Positions 41,036 through 53,850 of a stretch of DNA of 64,000 nucleotides are shown here, in pieces. The DNA is taken from NCBI RefSeq assembly GCF_014066305.1, contig NW_023501050.1:124001-188000 (forward strand). Direction: 5' to 3'. Under the pieces are notes generated by a model. The model had not been told where the DNA came from. It ran no database searches and saw only the letters and a program-made list of their open reading frames with translations. The stretch's first letter is position 1. The number at the start of each line of letters is the position of its first letter. This stretch comes from Letharia columbiana (Eukaryota > Ascomycota > Lecanoromycetes > Lecanorales > Parmeliaceae). Made by a program: the position numbers and the translations under genes.

Positions 41036-42824
41036 CTACCTCGTTTCCACTTCCCACCCATCCCAGCCCGCCTCATCGGTACCATTCGGCCTTGTCCCTC
41101 TTGAGAACCCAACCCTAATCCCAGCAATATCGACCGCACTCTTCGCGTACCTGACCTTCGCCCCGAAGCCCTGACTCCACGCCTCGTCAAAGTTCTCCTT
41201 AGCGAAAAGTTCTGGCCTTACTTGCTTCATAGCACTTAACGCTCGTTTGCCCACTTCGTCAACGCTATCACTATGCCTCAGTCCACCTTCCCCTTTGCCA
41301 TAAAATCCAGCATCCCTGAAGCGCGATTTGAGATCGTCGACAACTTCAGGCGGATATAAACCCAAGCTCAAGAGATAGACATTGTATCCAACTAAGCTCA
41401 CACCGCCCCACCAGCTTCCTCCTTCGGTAGCACGCTTATACAGACCTGTCAGTGCAGCAATAGCGCCCGCGCAGCCAGTCCCGTAATCGCTCATTGGGAA
41501 AGGTGGAATGACCGGCCCCTCAAGGTCTAAAAATTCGGTACCTTGCGTCCACGCGACACCAGTCACACAATCCGCAATCTGCTGCCAGCCCGGTCTCTGC
41601 GACCATTGAGACGCCTCGGAGTCTGGAGCCTCGTTTGAAGAAGGGGGAAGGGCGCCAAAGCAGGATTCCGAGATGTAGATGATGCCTTTGTTCCGAGACT
41701 GAATCAGCTGGAGGATCTGGGAGGGTCCATAGCCTAGGCGGGTTAGAGAGCCAGGACGGTAGCCATCGACAAGTATGTCAGCAGTTTGAAGGAGGGATTC
41801 GAATACCTGGCGCGAGTTCGGGTCGCGGAGATTTAGTTCCGTGGCGTGTTTGCCCATGTTGCCGTCAACTTGAAAGAATGGTACGTCACTCAGGTGAGGT
41901 GCAGTAACCTTCAAGACATCCGCTCCATACTCCGCCAGGGTACGCCCGATGACTGGTCCAGCGATTATCCTACAGAGCTCCAGTACTCTGATGCCAGCAA
42001 GCGGCTGTGGCTTGTTAGTTGTGCTACTTCGGGCTGGAAATGGCACGGGTGGTGTCGAGATTTCTAGATTCTCGAGAGTCCATGGTGGCAGGTCCAGCTT
42101 GCTTCGGCCATAATGTGTCTTTTTGAAGTCGTCGTATTTGAGGCAAGTTACGCCTGCTTGCCTATGCTTAGCGTTCATTGCTTCAAGCTCTGCAGGTGAG
42201 AATTTCTTCATATGGCTTTCGATTAGATTGAGGCAGTCATGATAGTCGGTCACATCGGGTCGGTACCCCTCCAGGCCAATCATGTTAAGTGAGGTTGTTG
42301 CTTCAAGCGAGCCATGAAGATGAAAATATTCTCCAGGAGTCCGAGTTTCGTACAGATTGGCTGCAAATCGTCGATAGAGGATCGATTGGGCCTTCAAAAG
42401 ATCCGTGTCTGGAATCGTAAGTCTATGCTCAAGCTGGCGTCTCTTGAAGCTAACCCTTCAACTTTGACTTGACATTGGGATCCCCTTTTGCCATGCCATC
42501 CACTGTCGAAAGATATGCAGCAAAAAGAAAACAAGTGGCTCGCTCTACGCTGATCCTGATGTCTCTCTTATCCATTCCAAAGCGTAAATCAGTAATAGCA
42601 GCTATAGTGCTAGCTTCAACAGCCTTCAACGCCGTGACAGCTTCGGTCTCCTTTAGAGGACAAGGCAAGCCTATAACGTCTCCATGGCCTTTAGACTCAA
42701 AGGTCATATCTCGAAGATGGTTTTTCACTTCCAGAGGGACTAATCCATCTGCCGTTCGAAGAAGATCTTTGAGTGCTGAATGGATTCCCTTCTGCAGCGA
42801 GTATGGCTTTTCACCGTTCAACAT
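41036..42824 (-). CDS. CaiB/BaiF-type CoA transferase (family III)
   Basis: Two exons (42824-42455 and 42408-41036, 46-nt intron) encode 580 residues; the splice reads KSKLKDTDLLKAQSILYRR. The N-terminal third (CPLKETEAVTALKAVEASTI, LFAAYLSTVDGMAKGDP, ETRTPGEYFHLHGSLEATTS) is the fungal-type extension. The CoA transferase core starts with LAGIRVLELCRIIAGPVIGR and contains TLAEYGADVLKVTAP, LNLRDPNSRQVFESLLQTAD and ILVDGYRPGSLTRLGYG. Family III enzymes move CoA between carboxylic acids or racemise acyl-CoAs; the substrate is unknown here. The start is uncertain: 42824 is the first in-frame ATG after a stop. Nothing is missing in the core. Confidence 0.88.
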
Positions 42825-42907
42825 CTTGCCAATGGTCAGAATGATCAAAATATCTCAATATTCATAATCCTTGCTTCGAATCAAGGCTCTTCCCAAGAGA
42901 AGTAAGT

Positions 42908-43078
42908 CTATGAAAAGCTTTGAAACTCGCCCTGACCCTTTATAGTCATGTGGACATGATCCGAAGATCCCGGCATCACCACGTAAGCAAGACCGTAAAG
43001 AGCAAGAGTAGCAACCACAGCAAGAGGTACCTTGCCTCGCCTCGTATCAAGCCGTCGTTTCAGCATGACGTTCGCCAT
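42908..43078 (-). CDS. Possible 56-residue membrane microprotein
   Basis: A minus-strand frame from ATG 43078 encodes MANVMLKRRLDTRRGKVPLA followed by a hydrophobic segment (VVATLALYGLAYVVM) and a hydrophilic C-terminus. The pattern, basic N-terminus then one membrane helix, fits small proteins of the inner mitochondrial membrane or ER. The open frame continues upstream without ATG and might be joined to a 5' exon. It sits about 80 bases upstream of the CoA transferase start on the same strand. The family is not recognised. Confidence 0.4.
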   Translation of the reverse strand: MANVMLKRRLDTRRGKVPLAVVATLALYGLAYVVMPGSSDHVHMTIKGQGEFQSFS

Positions 43079-43533
43079 GAATAAGATGGTCCCACCAGTG
43101 CCAAAGTTAGTGCACCATCCGACTCGAAGCGGGGGTCGATAAGGAAAAGTTGTTCGCCTCAAAATCGGCAATTTTTGCGTCAATCCCTTAGACGTGGTTT
43201 CCCGCACCAAGCCCCTTAGGGTTGGTTCGCGCTTAGTAATGAAACGAGCGGTGCCAACGGGGCTGAAGCGAGGTCAACATGTTAACCTGAAGGAGCTTAG
43301 CACCTTGGCACGTCTGGAGGACTAACGCTCAAGCGCAGTTCTCGGCTTCCGTAGGACTTCTACGTTAGCGCCCTATGAGCTAAGGCGGTCTAGGCGATAA
43401 AGTAAACAACCCGTCATTTCTCCGATGACAACAGACTCCAATACCACACCATCGCTTCAAACTTTTGCATCACCTTACACAAACATTGTCATAGGTTCCC
43501 AGCGTGATTAAGTGCTCTGATATCTCGCCGACA
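43079..43533. promoter_or_regulatory. Divergent intergenic region
   Basis: 455 bases between minus-strand genes (CoA transferase, microprotein) and the plus-strand nuclear-protein gene, so promoters for both directions are expected. I see no distinct motif beyond short CTTAG/CCTTAG words repeated at 43188-43316. Confidence 0.35.
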
Positions 43534-45607
43534 ATGGCTACACCTCGACGGAGGTCCTCGCGCATCAAGGGCGAAACACCTGTGAGTAAACAGCACTGCC
43601 GACAATTTAGCCCCAGCTTTGCCCCCTGTCTATTTGTGTCGTGTTCAGGAATACATACTGACCGGGCAATAGTCTCACCTCAATGCTACGCCCTTAGCAA
43701 GTAAGCTATCCTCTCTACTCGAGAGGGACGAGTCTCCTCCAAGTGGTGCCCCACGCTCCCTCAACACACTAGTCTCCTCACCTCTCGCCCCCCCAAACAC
43801 TGCTATGGCCCAAGGTCCTTTCACTGGCCAGTCATCGCCAGTCAAGACACCTCAGACGGCTTCTCGTATACAGCCACCTATGGTGGAAATGCACCCAAGC
43901 AAAGTCCACCAGAGCACTGTCAAGCCATCGGCGTCTCGTCAAGGCTTCGGCAGTATCTTTTCTCGAATGATTGCTTCTCCTTCAAAACCTACCCTCACAG
44001 TGCTCCCTCAGCAGACGCCATCAAAATCGAAAGGCTCTTTGCCCGGCCAAATGACTTCACCTACCTTCGACTTTACTTTTGAGCGCCCAGAATCGGACCT
44101 AAGTGTCGAGGCCCAGAAAATCATGGACAGCGTAAGAGAGGAAGCCGCAAAGATCAAAGCGCAGATGGTAGAAGAGCGAAGCAAACAAGAAAACAAAGAT
44201 GGCGAGGCGGACCAATTCTACGGTGTTGGCGGTCGGAAGATTGCAAAGCCCAAGGGCAAGTCTGGACGGTACAGTGATGTTCACAAGCAAGAGTTCAAGA
44301 AGATGGATTCCATCGCTGGACATGGATCTGTCTGGAAGAACAAGGTCGAGGCCAATGCATCTTCGTTGAAGCGAAGTCCATCAAAGGCAGGGCTAAATGA
44401 GCCTCTCGGGAAACTTCCTCGGTCGAAGTCATTCCAAACATTCGGTCAACAGATTTCGAGCGATCGACTTGAGAACACCTCGCCGGGCAAGCGTGTCAAG
44501 CAGAACCGTTACGATGATACATCCTCAGCGAGGCCAGTCTCACGAGACACTGACTCGGAGGTAGAGCATACACAGACCACATCTGCCAACGTACGAACTC
44601 AGTCTGGCTTACCAAGCGCCGTCACCACTCCTACAAAGGCATCTTTGGCTCGCTCAGTCAGCGTAAAGTCAATGAAGACATCCATGATTCCATCGTTGAG
44701 TAGATCTGCTTCTACAAAGACTCTTGGAAGCCCAGTAGCGCCAAAGACTGAAGGAAGCAACAAGTACCTCTCTTCGCTTTCACGCTTTGGCAGCATGAAG
44801 TCCATTCTACATCGCTCCCAGCCGAAGTTCTCCAATGATCCAACAAAGGTTGCAGCAGGCACTCACCTGCCACTCCCTCAAGGCAAGATGGATCTTGAGA
44901 AGGATTTACCTGATCTCCCTGGTACTCCGTCGGTGGGTCTGCATCGTTCGCCCACGATGAAGCGAGTAGGCTTCACACCCAGCACCAAGTCTCAGCATGA
45001 CCTTGCAGCCAACTCGCCATCTCCATCCAAGATCCCAACACCATATCCATACCATCAATCGCAACCATCTGATGACACCCCTAAATCCTCCGATCCGATC
45101 TCGTATCCGGATCTGGGTAACTCTCCTAATATCACCACTCGCACCAAGATCCATAAAACATCCGCGCCTGGCGACTTCACCTTCCGCTCCGAGAAGACTA
45201 TGGACTTCGACACCGGATCACCTGCCTCTATTACCAGCCCAGGGAGTACGATCCGTCACGTCCGTCCAAGCAGCATCTCAACGCCTCTGTCTGCCTTCAG
45301 CAACCTCCCATCCATTCCGCATGGCATGTCAAACAAGAAGCGACGTCGTGCCGAATCTGACACCGAAGCTGGAGACGAAGAGAATGCCGACCCAATGGCA
45401 CTGGATGAAGATGATAACGATCAGCGAAAGGCAAAAAAGCAGCGTATGAACGGATCGCAGGGGAAGTCGGCGGAAACCTCCTCCCCATTGAAGAGACGTG
45501 CAGCTGGGAGCAGAATCCTAAAACTTGGTGGTGCAAAAGAGAAGGGAAGGATGGGTATTAGTCTGGGCAGATTGAACATGCTCGCGAGGCCGAAGGAGAG
45601 GCGCTAG
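43534..45607 (+). CDS. Ser/Pro-rich nuclear protein, 660 residues
   Basis: Exon 1 (43534-43581) encodes MATPRRRSSRIKGETP; after a 91-nt intron, exon 2 (43673-45607) continues SHLNATPLASKLSSLLERDE. The product is mostly disordered and rich in Ser, Pro, Thr and Lys with many SP/TP sites. One charged helix (EAQKIMDSVREEAAKIKAQM, about residues 145-165) is followed by what looks like a conserved block, QFYGVGGRKIAKPKGKSGRY and EFKKMDSIAGH. Basic clusters NKKRRRAESD and RKAKKQRMN near the end are likely nuclear localisation signals. I think similar proteins are conserved across filamentous ascomycetes, but I cannot name the function; a chromatin or cell-cycle role is a guess from composition. Confidence 0.75.
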
Positions 45608-46512
45608 ATCTTGAACGAGCTAACCTTGATACGTCGGACTTGGGGACGATGTTGTGGAATAATGCGAGTGATTTTCTAATGAGAATGCTACGATAGGTTG
45701 ATGCATGGATGAGAAATGCGGTCGACATGATGGATCAAAAGTGGATTTCTTTCTGCTGTGTTGCTATTGAACTTGTACTTCTCCACTGCCAGGCGCGTTT
45801 CTGAGAGGCTCTAGGCGATCAATGTGTACGATCGAGTCGCAAGTAGATAGGTGCATTTGCAATGTCACACAATCAACTACCGGCGACGGCTCATAACAAA
45901 ATTGCCTTCCAGCCAGCATGGCTTCGCTTCATCCGCACTGATGATTCCCAAGCTGTTTCAAATCGAAGACGCATGTCCCTTTCCGAGCATTCACAAGAAA
46001 CAGTGACCAATGACAAGAACAGAGGGTTTTTACGGTGATGAACAGTACATACAGCGTCCTCTGAGCCGTCTCAGTAATCCGTAAACGAAAGACGTCCCCG
46101 TTCGCCGCGCACGCAGACTTCGGGGTCGGGGGGGGGGGGGGGGGGAGGGGGAGGGGGCCAATGCGAAGCCGTCCACGTCTAGGTAGGATGCACCTGGGAT
46201 GTAGGGTTAGAAACCTTGGAGTCGGCCAGATTGTGGATTCTTCGAGTGGGATGGAAACAGGCCGTCCTCTTCAACTTTCAATTCGACGGGGTGGGGTTAT
46301 CCAACAAGGGTGGCTCTCGAATTAATGGTACCGCTCAGCGGCCAGAAGCCGGCCTGATGTCAACGCTCAAGATGCTTATAAATGCTCAAAAAGACGCTCA
46401 TCGCTAAATATGCAGCAGGGCCGATGCTTCCTTCCTCTTACCAACAACCCCTTCATCCGCGTAAAATGAGCCATCCACCCCCATAGATGATGAGCAACAG
46501 GCTGTGCTCCAA
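45608..46512. terminator. Convergent 3' region with a poly-G tract
   Basis: The nuclear-protein gene (plus) and MOT1 (minus) end toward each other here. No gene seen in 900 bases. The long G tract at 46128-46157 is listed separately. Confidence 0.45.
46128..46157. repeat. Poly-G tract
   Basis: Eighteen consecutive G at 46128-46145, then A, five G, A, five G. Four or more G runs on one strand could form a G-quadruplex. Length of such a run is error-prone in sequencing. Confidence 0.9.
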
Positions 46513-49500
46513 TTACATCTTCATCGTCTTCAGGAACCCTCCCAAATCGAACTCTTCCTCATAAGCTCTCTCATCCCACAACTCTCCCAAATCATCCAGC
46601 CAGCCTTTCTTGCCCTTCTCCTTGACTTCACCAGTGGTCACATCCACCATGTCTTCTTCTCTGCCTTCTGTGTCCTTATTGTCAAGCGTAGTGGCGGGCA
46701 CCGTCTCGCCGAGATTGAAGAGATCGAGGATCTGGTCCGTTTCCATAGTTGCGAGACCGGCGTTTTGTTGGTTCACCACGGTGGAAGCAACGTCGATTTT
46801 GAAGCGCTGAAGACTGTGCAAGACATGTGCGTCAGCTTTTGCACCTTCGATGGACGAAAGGTGGTCATGAAGATTAGGGGACAACATACTTTAAAATCTT
46901 CTCCTCCAATGTGCCCCGCGTGACCAGCCGATACACATTCACTACCTTCTTCTGCCCAATCCTATGCGCACGGTCCATAGCCTGCAGGTCTTTCTGCGGA
47001 TTCCAGTCATGCTCCACGAAGATGACGGTATCTGCACCAGTCAAATTGAGTCCGAGCCCACCGACGCTGGTAGTCAACAGCAGGCAGTCATAGCTGGGGT
47101 CTGTGTTGAATTGATTGACGATATTTTGACGCTTGTTGGCTTCCACGCTGCCATCCAGGCGCAGGTACTGAACGGAGGGGAGAAGAGCGCGCAGGACGTC
47201 GTTGGCGACTATATCAAGCATCTCTTTCATTTGGCAGAATATGAGGGCGCGATGGGGAGAGACAAAGTTATTGTTCTCGGCAGGATCAGTGCCGATACCG
47301 CAGTCTACCAACAAGTCGCGCAAAGCTGTAAGCTTGGGGGCGTGGACGACGTCTTTGAGGCTGGAGTTCTGGCGAGCGAGTTGGGATTGTATGGCAGCGT
47401 ACTGCTTGTGATCTTCTTTCACGACAAGAGATGGTGAGTTGCACAGCTTGCGCATGTATTGTAGAGCCTGGAAGATATGCTGTTTAGCTTCTTTGCTATC
47501 GCTGCCGGCTTTGTCAGTGAGGGTCTTGCCCTCCTTCTTAGCAAAGTCTTCGAAGAGCTTCTTCTGTAATTCGGAGAGGTCGCAATAGTAATTTTGGAGG
47601 ATCTTAGGCGGGAGATCGTCAAGTACTTCCTCTTTCAGGCGTCGAAGGAGAAATGGTAGGACTTGTTTGTGTAGAGCTTCAATGGCAAGAGCCCCGGCTT
47701 CTTGTTCTTTGGAGGAAGATTTGCTGAAACGAGATGCGGCTATTGGTTTGGCAAAGCGGTCGAGGAACACCTTCTCCGTACCCAGGAAGCCCGGCATCAG
47801 AAAGTCGAAGAGAGACCAAAGTTCGAGGACATTGTTTTGTATTGGGGTTCCGGAAAGAATGAGACGATGGTTGCTGACGAGTCGCTTGACAGCCATGCTA
47901 GTCTTTGCCCTTGGATTCTTGATGAGATGGCCCTCATCGAGGACACAGTAATTCCAACTGAATGGCATGAAGACGTCGATGTCGTTCCTACATATATCGT
48001 AGGAAGTGATGACTACATCCGTCTTGCCAAGCTGGTCTCTCAATCTGGCCCTGTCCGCGGTGGGCCCGACATAAGCCAGGCAGGACAAGAATGGGGCAAA
48101 TTGTTGGATCTCTTGCTGCCAATGGCCCGAAAGTGTTGGTGGGCAGATAATGAGAGATGGAAGTCTTCGGACATCCGAAGCTTTAGTCTTCGCATATTCT
48201 TCAGCTCGAAGGTGGTGGTCGCTCGCTACAATACACAGTGTCTGCAGTGTCTTTCCAAGGCCCATGTCGTCGCAGAGGATACCATGAAGGTGGTAGCGGT
48301 TCAGGAAAGCGAGCCAATTCACACCCTCTTGCTGATATGATCGCAACTCAGCTTTGATGGCCACTGGAAGCTCGAAGGGCTCCACCTTCTTGAAGTCGAG
48401 CATTTGCGATATGAACTTGCGTTCTCGATCCCTACCCTTGAGTAATGATTCCGGAAATCCTGGTGGATCTGGTATGCCGGCCTCTAGTGGCACCAGCTTC
48501 ACTAAAGTGGCAAAGGTAGTAGTTGCAATAAGCCGTACATCGTTGTCAGAATCGCTCATACGGCCCAGCACAGGGACTATGAGGAAGATAACGTAGGGCA
48601 AGATGCTGTCTTCCATTACATGAATGAGGTGATATACCAGCTCGATCGCACCCTGTCTGCAATGGAGGTCATCTGAACTGCTGAATGGGAGAACGTGCTC
48701 GACCAACATGGTCATGCCTTCGATCCTCAAGACGCTGCATATTGTCGCGAAGCATTTGGCAGCTGCATATCGGAAGACTGAAAGTTGGCTACGCAATGCT
48801 TTTGCCACCAGAGGCATCAATTCGATGACGAAAGCGTGAAGATTCGAGTGGACGTTTGGCACCAGAGCGCGTAGTATCGAAAGACCATCGACAACCTCCT
48901 GACCAAACTCCGTATTGTCTTCAAGGTCCACTGGTGGGTCGTCGCCGAAGGCTTGACGAAGAGGGTTTTCAATCTTGGACTTTAAAATCGGTGCTTTTTC
49001 AAACAGCTGAGTACCAAACAGATTGCACAATTGATCAAGCGCTTCCTTAGTACCGCGCCTAGTGATCCTTGCGCTTTTAGCTTCTTTTTCGTAGTCAGAC
49101 GTATTGGCATAATCTTTCCGGTCTTCTTCTTTGTGGAGTGACAAGATGACATCCGACCTTGTGGCGTTGTTGCGAAACTCCGGGGTCTCCGATGTGTCGA
49201 TGCAGTAGAAGCTCATCAAATTGGCAGTGACCTTATCAGCAGGACCACGCTTTTGTGTAGACGCGTAATGATTAAGGAGAGATGCGATCGAGAAAGCTGA
49301 TCGTTTTTGCAATTCGATATTTTCTTCCATCTTGATGCTGTCCATGACACCTTTGATGAGGCCGCTCGGCTTCTTCGGAATCTCTCCGACAGCGATGAGC
49401 GCAGACGCAGCAGCGGCTCGGATGCGCATATCTCTTTCTGTTTTGACTTTCTTCGCCTCATCGATTGCTTCAACGGCGGTTGTGCGAGCGTCGTTCAGAA

Positions 49501-52412
49501 TTTGGACTGATGTGATCCGGTGGGCCGGCGTAAGAGCCTTCTTTAATCGGTCAAAATCGGCACCGACACAAGCTTCTGCGTTAGATATGGAGAAGGCAGT
49601 TGGGCCAGCCCCGATCTCGCCTTGGACTACAATGGCGAGAGATGGCAGCTTAGCTTGAGATACGTGTCCGTGATCTCGGAAAGCGTTCTGCAATGCCTGG
49701 CATTGAGCTCGTACAACCCTCAGGTATGGCAAGACATCGCTGTAGCTTCCAGGTCGTACAGTGTCGAGAACCGACAAAAGTTCTGCATTAAATCTGCCGG
49801 TCCTGCCTGAAGAACTCGGGATCTGCCGGGCATGCTCTTCAATGACCAGCCCAGAAAGCATTTGTGTCGTTGAAAAAGGCGATCGTAGGCCATCAGAAAT
49901 GCCGTTCAAGCTTGACTCAGGAGGCGGATGAAGAGCCAACGCCCGTGCGAAGGCTTTGGCTGCGTATATTCTCGATCTGATCAGTGCATCAACACCCACA
50001 AGGTCAACATCACCAGAGATCATATGTCCATCGACGTTGTGAGCTGATGATGGGGGCTCCTCCTTCTTCTCAGACCTCTTTCTCCGCTTAGCAGCTGGTT
50101 CAACAGTCTGTTGCGAAGCTGCTTTGATCATCTCAGGATTTGGTGGTCCATAAAGCTGCCCGGAAGGCTTCATGAAGTAGCATAGTTCAATCGGTAGTGG
50201 GTTTCGAGAGGTGCCAATTGGGTGGAGGGCCAAGATCAAAAAATCGTGCATGTGCTCTAAGAAATCAGAGGTAGCTTCCGAGTCGTCTTTCTCGACAAGA
50301 GCTTCCAAAAGCGCGTTCCAGACTTCCAGGGATAGACTAAGTGTCGTTTCATTGCGCTCCACGAGCAGATTCTGATAGACGAGCCTGAGTATTCTTCCAC
50401 TCACCCAGCCCCTTGTATCCTGACTTCCGATTCGCAGGAAAGTCTGTAAAGCGCGAAGGACGGCAGATCGCACACTAGTAATCGTATGTCTAAGAAAAGG
50501 GTACAATCTCGGGACAAGACTGGTGAACGAATGGTCCTCGTCTTTTGTTGCGTTCCCCTGCATTGCAACCAACACCTCTGGAAAACTGCAGAGCTTGGCA
50601 AGGAGATCCATTACGAATCCAGTGCTCGCGCTGAGGTCGTCTCGAATTTCTGATAGGCAGTCCCAGACGACGTTTATAAGATCATCAAGTGCAGCAGGAC
50701 GAAGAGCGACGAACTCCTTGGCGATTGGAGTTAGTGTAGCAGCACTGACAGCCCGAACATCATCGTCGAAGTCGGCTAGGCCTTTCATGACTGCTTCTAC
50801 GACACCATCCATGAGACCGTTGTCTTTCACGAGGAGATCGCTTCGAACTGCCACCAGGTACCGAAGCCCAATCATGCCTCCATGACACACCTCCCATATG
50901 CGTGTCGTGAGCTGTAACCCTTTCTGCATGACCATACGGTACAACACTTGATAGACCGAAGTCACCGCCGCGGCTTCCAGATGCGCCATGAGAGCACCAA
51001 GGGTCTGTCCGATAGTTTCGCGAATGGGTGCGACGACATTGTCGGAAATGTAGTCCCCGAAGCGATCCAGCATTAGGACAGCGCATAAGCGGCATGCCAA
51101 ATCCTCAAGCCATCTGTTGTTGACCTGATCGTTGACAGCCCTACTTCTTCCACGCTCTCGACCGGCACCTCCACCATGGACGCGAATCACTTCACGTAAG
51201 CCCATAGCTGCCCCGTGCCGGATCTCCCAGTGGTGGTCGAAGAGATCTACCGTAAGCACCTCGCACAACCGTTCAAATGGCCACTCAAGTCCTTCTTCCT
51301 CGGCTTCAGTCTGTAAGACAGATTTCTCAGGAACAATGGAGCCTTTGAAGTCTGAGACAATTTTGGCATCCTCGTCCACGTTAGCGCGGGTCAGTGAGAA
51401 CATGTCTGTATCGCCGTCAGCGTCCGTTTCCTGTTTGATGCTAGACTTAATTGCGAATGGTTCAGATACGGCTGGCGTAATTGGTGTGTTGTTACTTGGT
51501 CGACGAGCTGAAATATCCACCACCCTAACTTTGCTGGCCTGTGATCTGGCATCTAGCTTCTTTTTCCGTTTCAACTGATTCAGCTGACGCTTGCTAAGTC
51601 CGGATCCATCCAATGACGTCTGGGCAGGGTCTCCACCAGGTGTGAAGGGACTTGGCGATCGTATCGCCTGATCATCCGAGACCATAGTTTCGGAGGTGTC
51701 GACTTTGGGCATGGTTGGCAGCACTCGGGTAGCGTATGGATTGATTTCCTCAGCCTTGGGAATATTCATCTCGCGAAGGATCTTAGAAATCTGATCGTCG
51801 ACATCTCCGCCAGAAAGCCCTAGCGTGGCGTACGAGGCTCTCCTTTGGAAGTCCAGCCTTGTCGCTGGATCCATGGATGCGACGGCATAGTCTTGCTCTT
51901 TGCCTCCACTGCCTAAAAGCTTCTTGCCATTGGTCAAGATTGCTGTGAGGTCAAGCGTCTTCAGCTGTAGTTGGGTTTGGCCCAGAGCGAGCAAGGGAAG
52001 ATGCGATGGGTCACCCCTAGCCTCATTTTTGATGGAGTCATCCGCTTTGAAGCCGTCGTCACCGTCGTCGCCATTAGGGTCGAAGCGACTAGCGTTTTCG
52101 ACGATGCCGCCAATAGCTTTGGCAGCAGCAGTACGAGTATCCCAAGATTTGGATTTTAGAAAGGGAAATACTCGGGTTAAGAGGTTGAATAAATCATCTG
52201 GATGCTGCTTCTGGACATCTCCGAGTTGCTGGGCGGCAGTGTTTCTGATCAGTTGGGTAGATCCTGTTTCGAGAAGCCTGAAAGATGCAAAGTTAGCCGA
52301 GGTCAGGGGTTTTTATGCAGCCACTCATACGTTACTAGGCGATCTAGTCTGCACGTGATCATTAGTTAAGGATCCAATGAGGAGTTGAGTGGCTGACTCA
52401 CCTCGAGGTCAT
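46513..52412 (-). CDS. MOT1: TBP-associated SNF2-family ATPase Mot1
   Basis: Four exons (52412-52402, 52348-52331, 52277-46890, 46813-46513) encode 1905 residues, close to the roughly 1870 of yeast Mot1. The two mini-exons give MTSR and LDRLVT before LLETGSTQLIRNTAAQQLG. The N-terminal three quarters are HEAT repeats that grip TBP, including LEWPFERLCEVLTVDLFDHH and WEIRHGAAMGLREVIRVHGG. The C-terminal ATPase has the Walker A DDMGLGKTLQTL, the DEGH box (VLDEGHLIKNP), LSGTPIQNN and DRAHRIGQKKVVNVYRL. Mot1 uses ATP to strip TBP from DNA and redistribute it among promoters. The 76-nt last intron splits LEEKILNLQRFKIDVAS. Intact. Confidence 0.95.
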
Positions 52413-53850
52413 AGCTTTATGAATTCTTGGTGATGGATGTTTAGCTGTTGGTCACTGTCGCCGTCACTGTCACTATCACTGCCACTGTCAATGTGGGGCA
52501 GTAGTATTATTGCTTCGAATGTGCTGGGCGTCGATAAAGAAAGGATTAATGGAACATCTGATGTCAATCTTCTTCTCAACATTATGTAGCCGCATTACTT
52601 TACTTTTTGCATTCCAGTGAACATCCAAAGAAAAAGCCAAGACGTCTTATAGCAAAATGGACGTTGTGTGTGGGATTCAGTGGTTGGATGAGTCGGTAAG
52701 GCTGATAATAAGTCGCTGCTCGCTGCTTCCCGGGCCTGGGATCTCGCGGGGGGGACCTTATTAAGTACCCGCTGTGTGGCATGAATTTGGCGGGACTAAG
52801 CGCTTGCGTCGATAGCGCCAAGTGGCTCTAAAAAGGAGAAAAGAGAAAAGAGAAAAGAGAAAAGAGAAAAGCCAACTGGAAATAGGGGCTGTGTCAATCT
52901 TTATCATCAAGGCTGCCATTTATCAAACACCATTCTTACTACAGCAGACACCCGACCTCTCTTCTAACTTCAAATTTACCCAATAGAAAGCCTTCACATT
53001 TCACCCTTTTCACACACCACTGAGTAGGCTACATTGAAGCATAACCCAATGAGCGCTCGATCCTGCACCTTCACTTCTATTGGATACTTCCGGAGTACTC
53101 TCTGCGACGTTCGACGACCTTGATGGAACTTACTTCAATCACCCATCCGTCAAGCTTTCTTGGAGTATGCACAGTCCATAGATACCATGTTTCAACATAG
53201 GGTCGCAGAAACAAAGGACAGGCAGGAGTCAGCGTCGGATTGCTTCAAAGCCTGCACTATACCGTCTCGCCGCCCCCCTGTGAATGTCCAGTTGGCTGGG
53301 CTAGGAGCGGGTGTTGCAACATTCAAACCAATCTCTTGAGCACTTTGCTGTGTGCGCCCTGTCGCTTTGCTTGATATTTGTTTCTGCTCTGTCGGTGCAA
53401 ATCGTCGCCCTGGGGATCGTAGAACACGTAGACCAATGGATTAGAGAATCGATCACTCTTCGTCGGTCGAATTATCTCCAAGCAACAACCACAGATTACC
53501 TTCTTACTGTACTCATTATGATGATGCTGATGATGATGAACTACTGTACTCACTATGGATTCCAGCTGCTCTCAAGGCGAAAACGGATTTCGAGCCGTGG
53601 CAGAGGATTACTGTAGCTCTAGCCCAAATCGCTTGGTGGGATTTCTTGGCGTATCGAGACACAGCCGCGAGTGATTCAACGCTGCCTGCGGCCTCAAACC
53701 ACCATACCTGGCCTTGTGCTTGAATAGCTTCCTTATGTTCTGTCGTCAAACTGGTCACAAAACCACGGTACACACCCGTACCAATGACGCTCCGGTAGTA
53801 ATCATTTCCCTGCGCCAGCACTACGCCTGGCAATCTGCCCTTCCTCTACA
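52413..53850. promoter_or_regulatory. Divergent promoter region of MOT1 and the kinase gene
   Basis: 1.4 kb between two divergent essential-type genes. It contains a purine repeat at 52836-52870 and CACTGTC/GTCACTGTC words just upstream of MOT1 (52450-52495). No gene with support; several frames at 53300-53850 are unconserved. Confidence 0.45.
52836..52870. repeat. Tandem GAGAAAA repeat
   Basis: Five perfect copies of the 7-base unit GAGAAAA. Polypurine tracts of this kind are common in fungal promoters. Confidence 0.9.

Noticed and set aside
47667..48340. Plus-strand open frames within MOT1
   Set aside because: Shadow frames opposite the conserved ATPase domain of MOT1.
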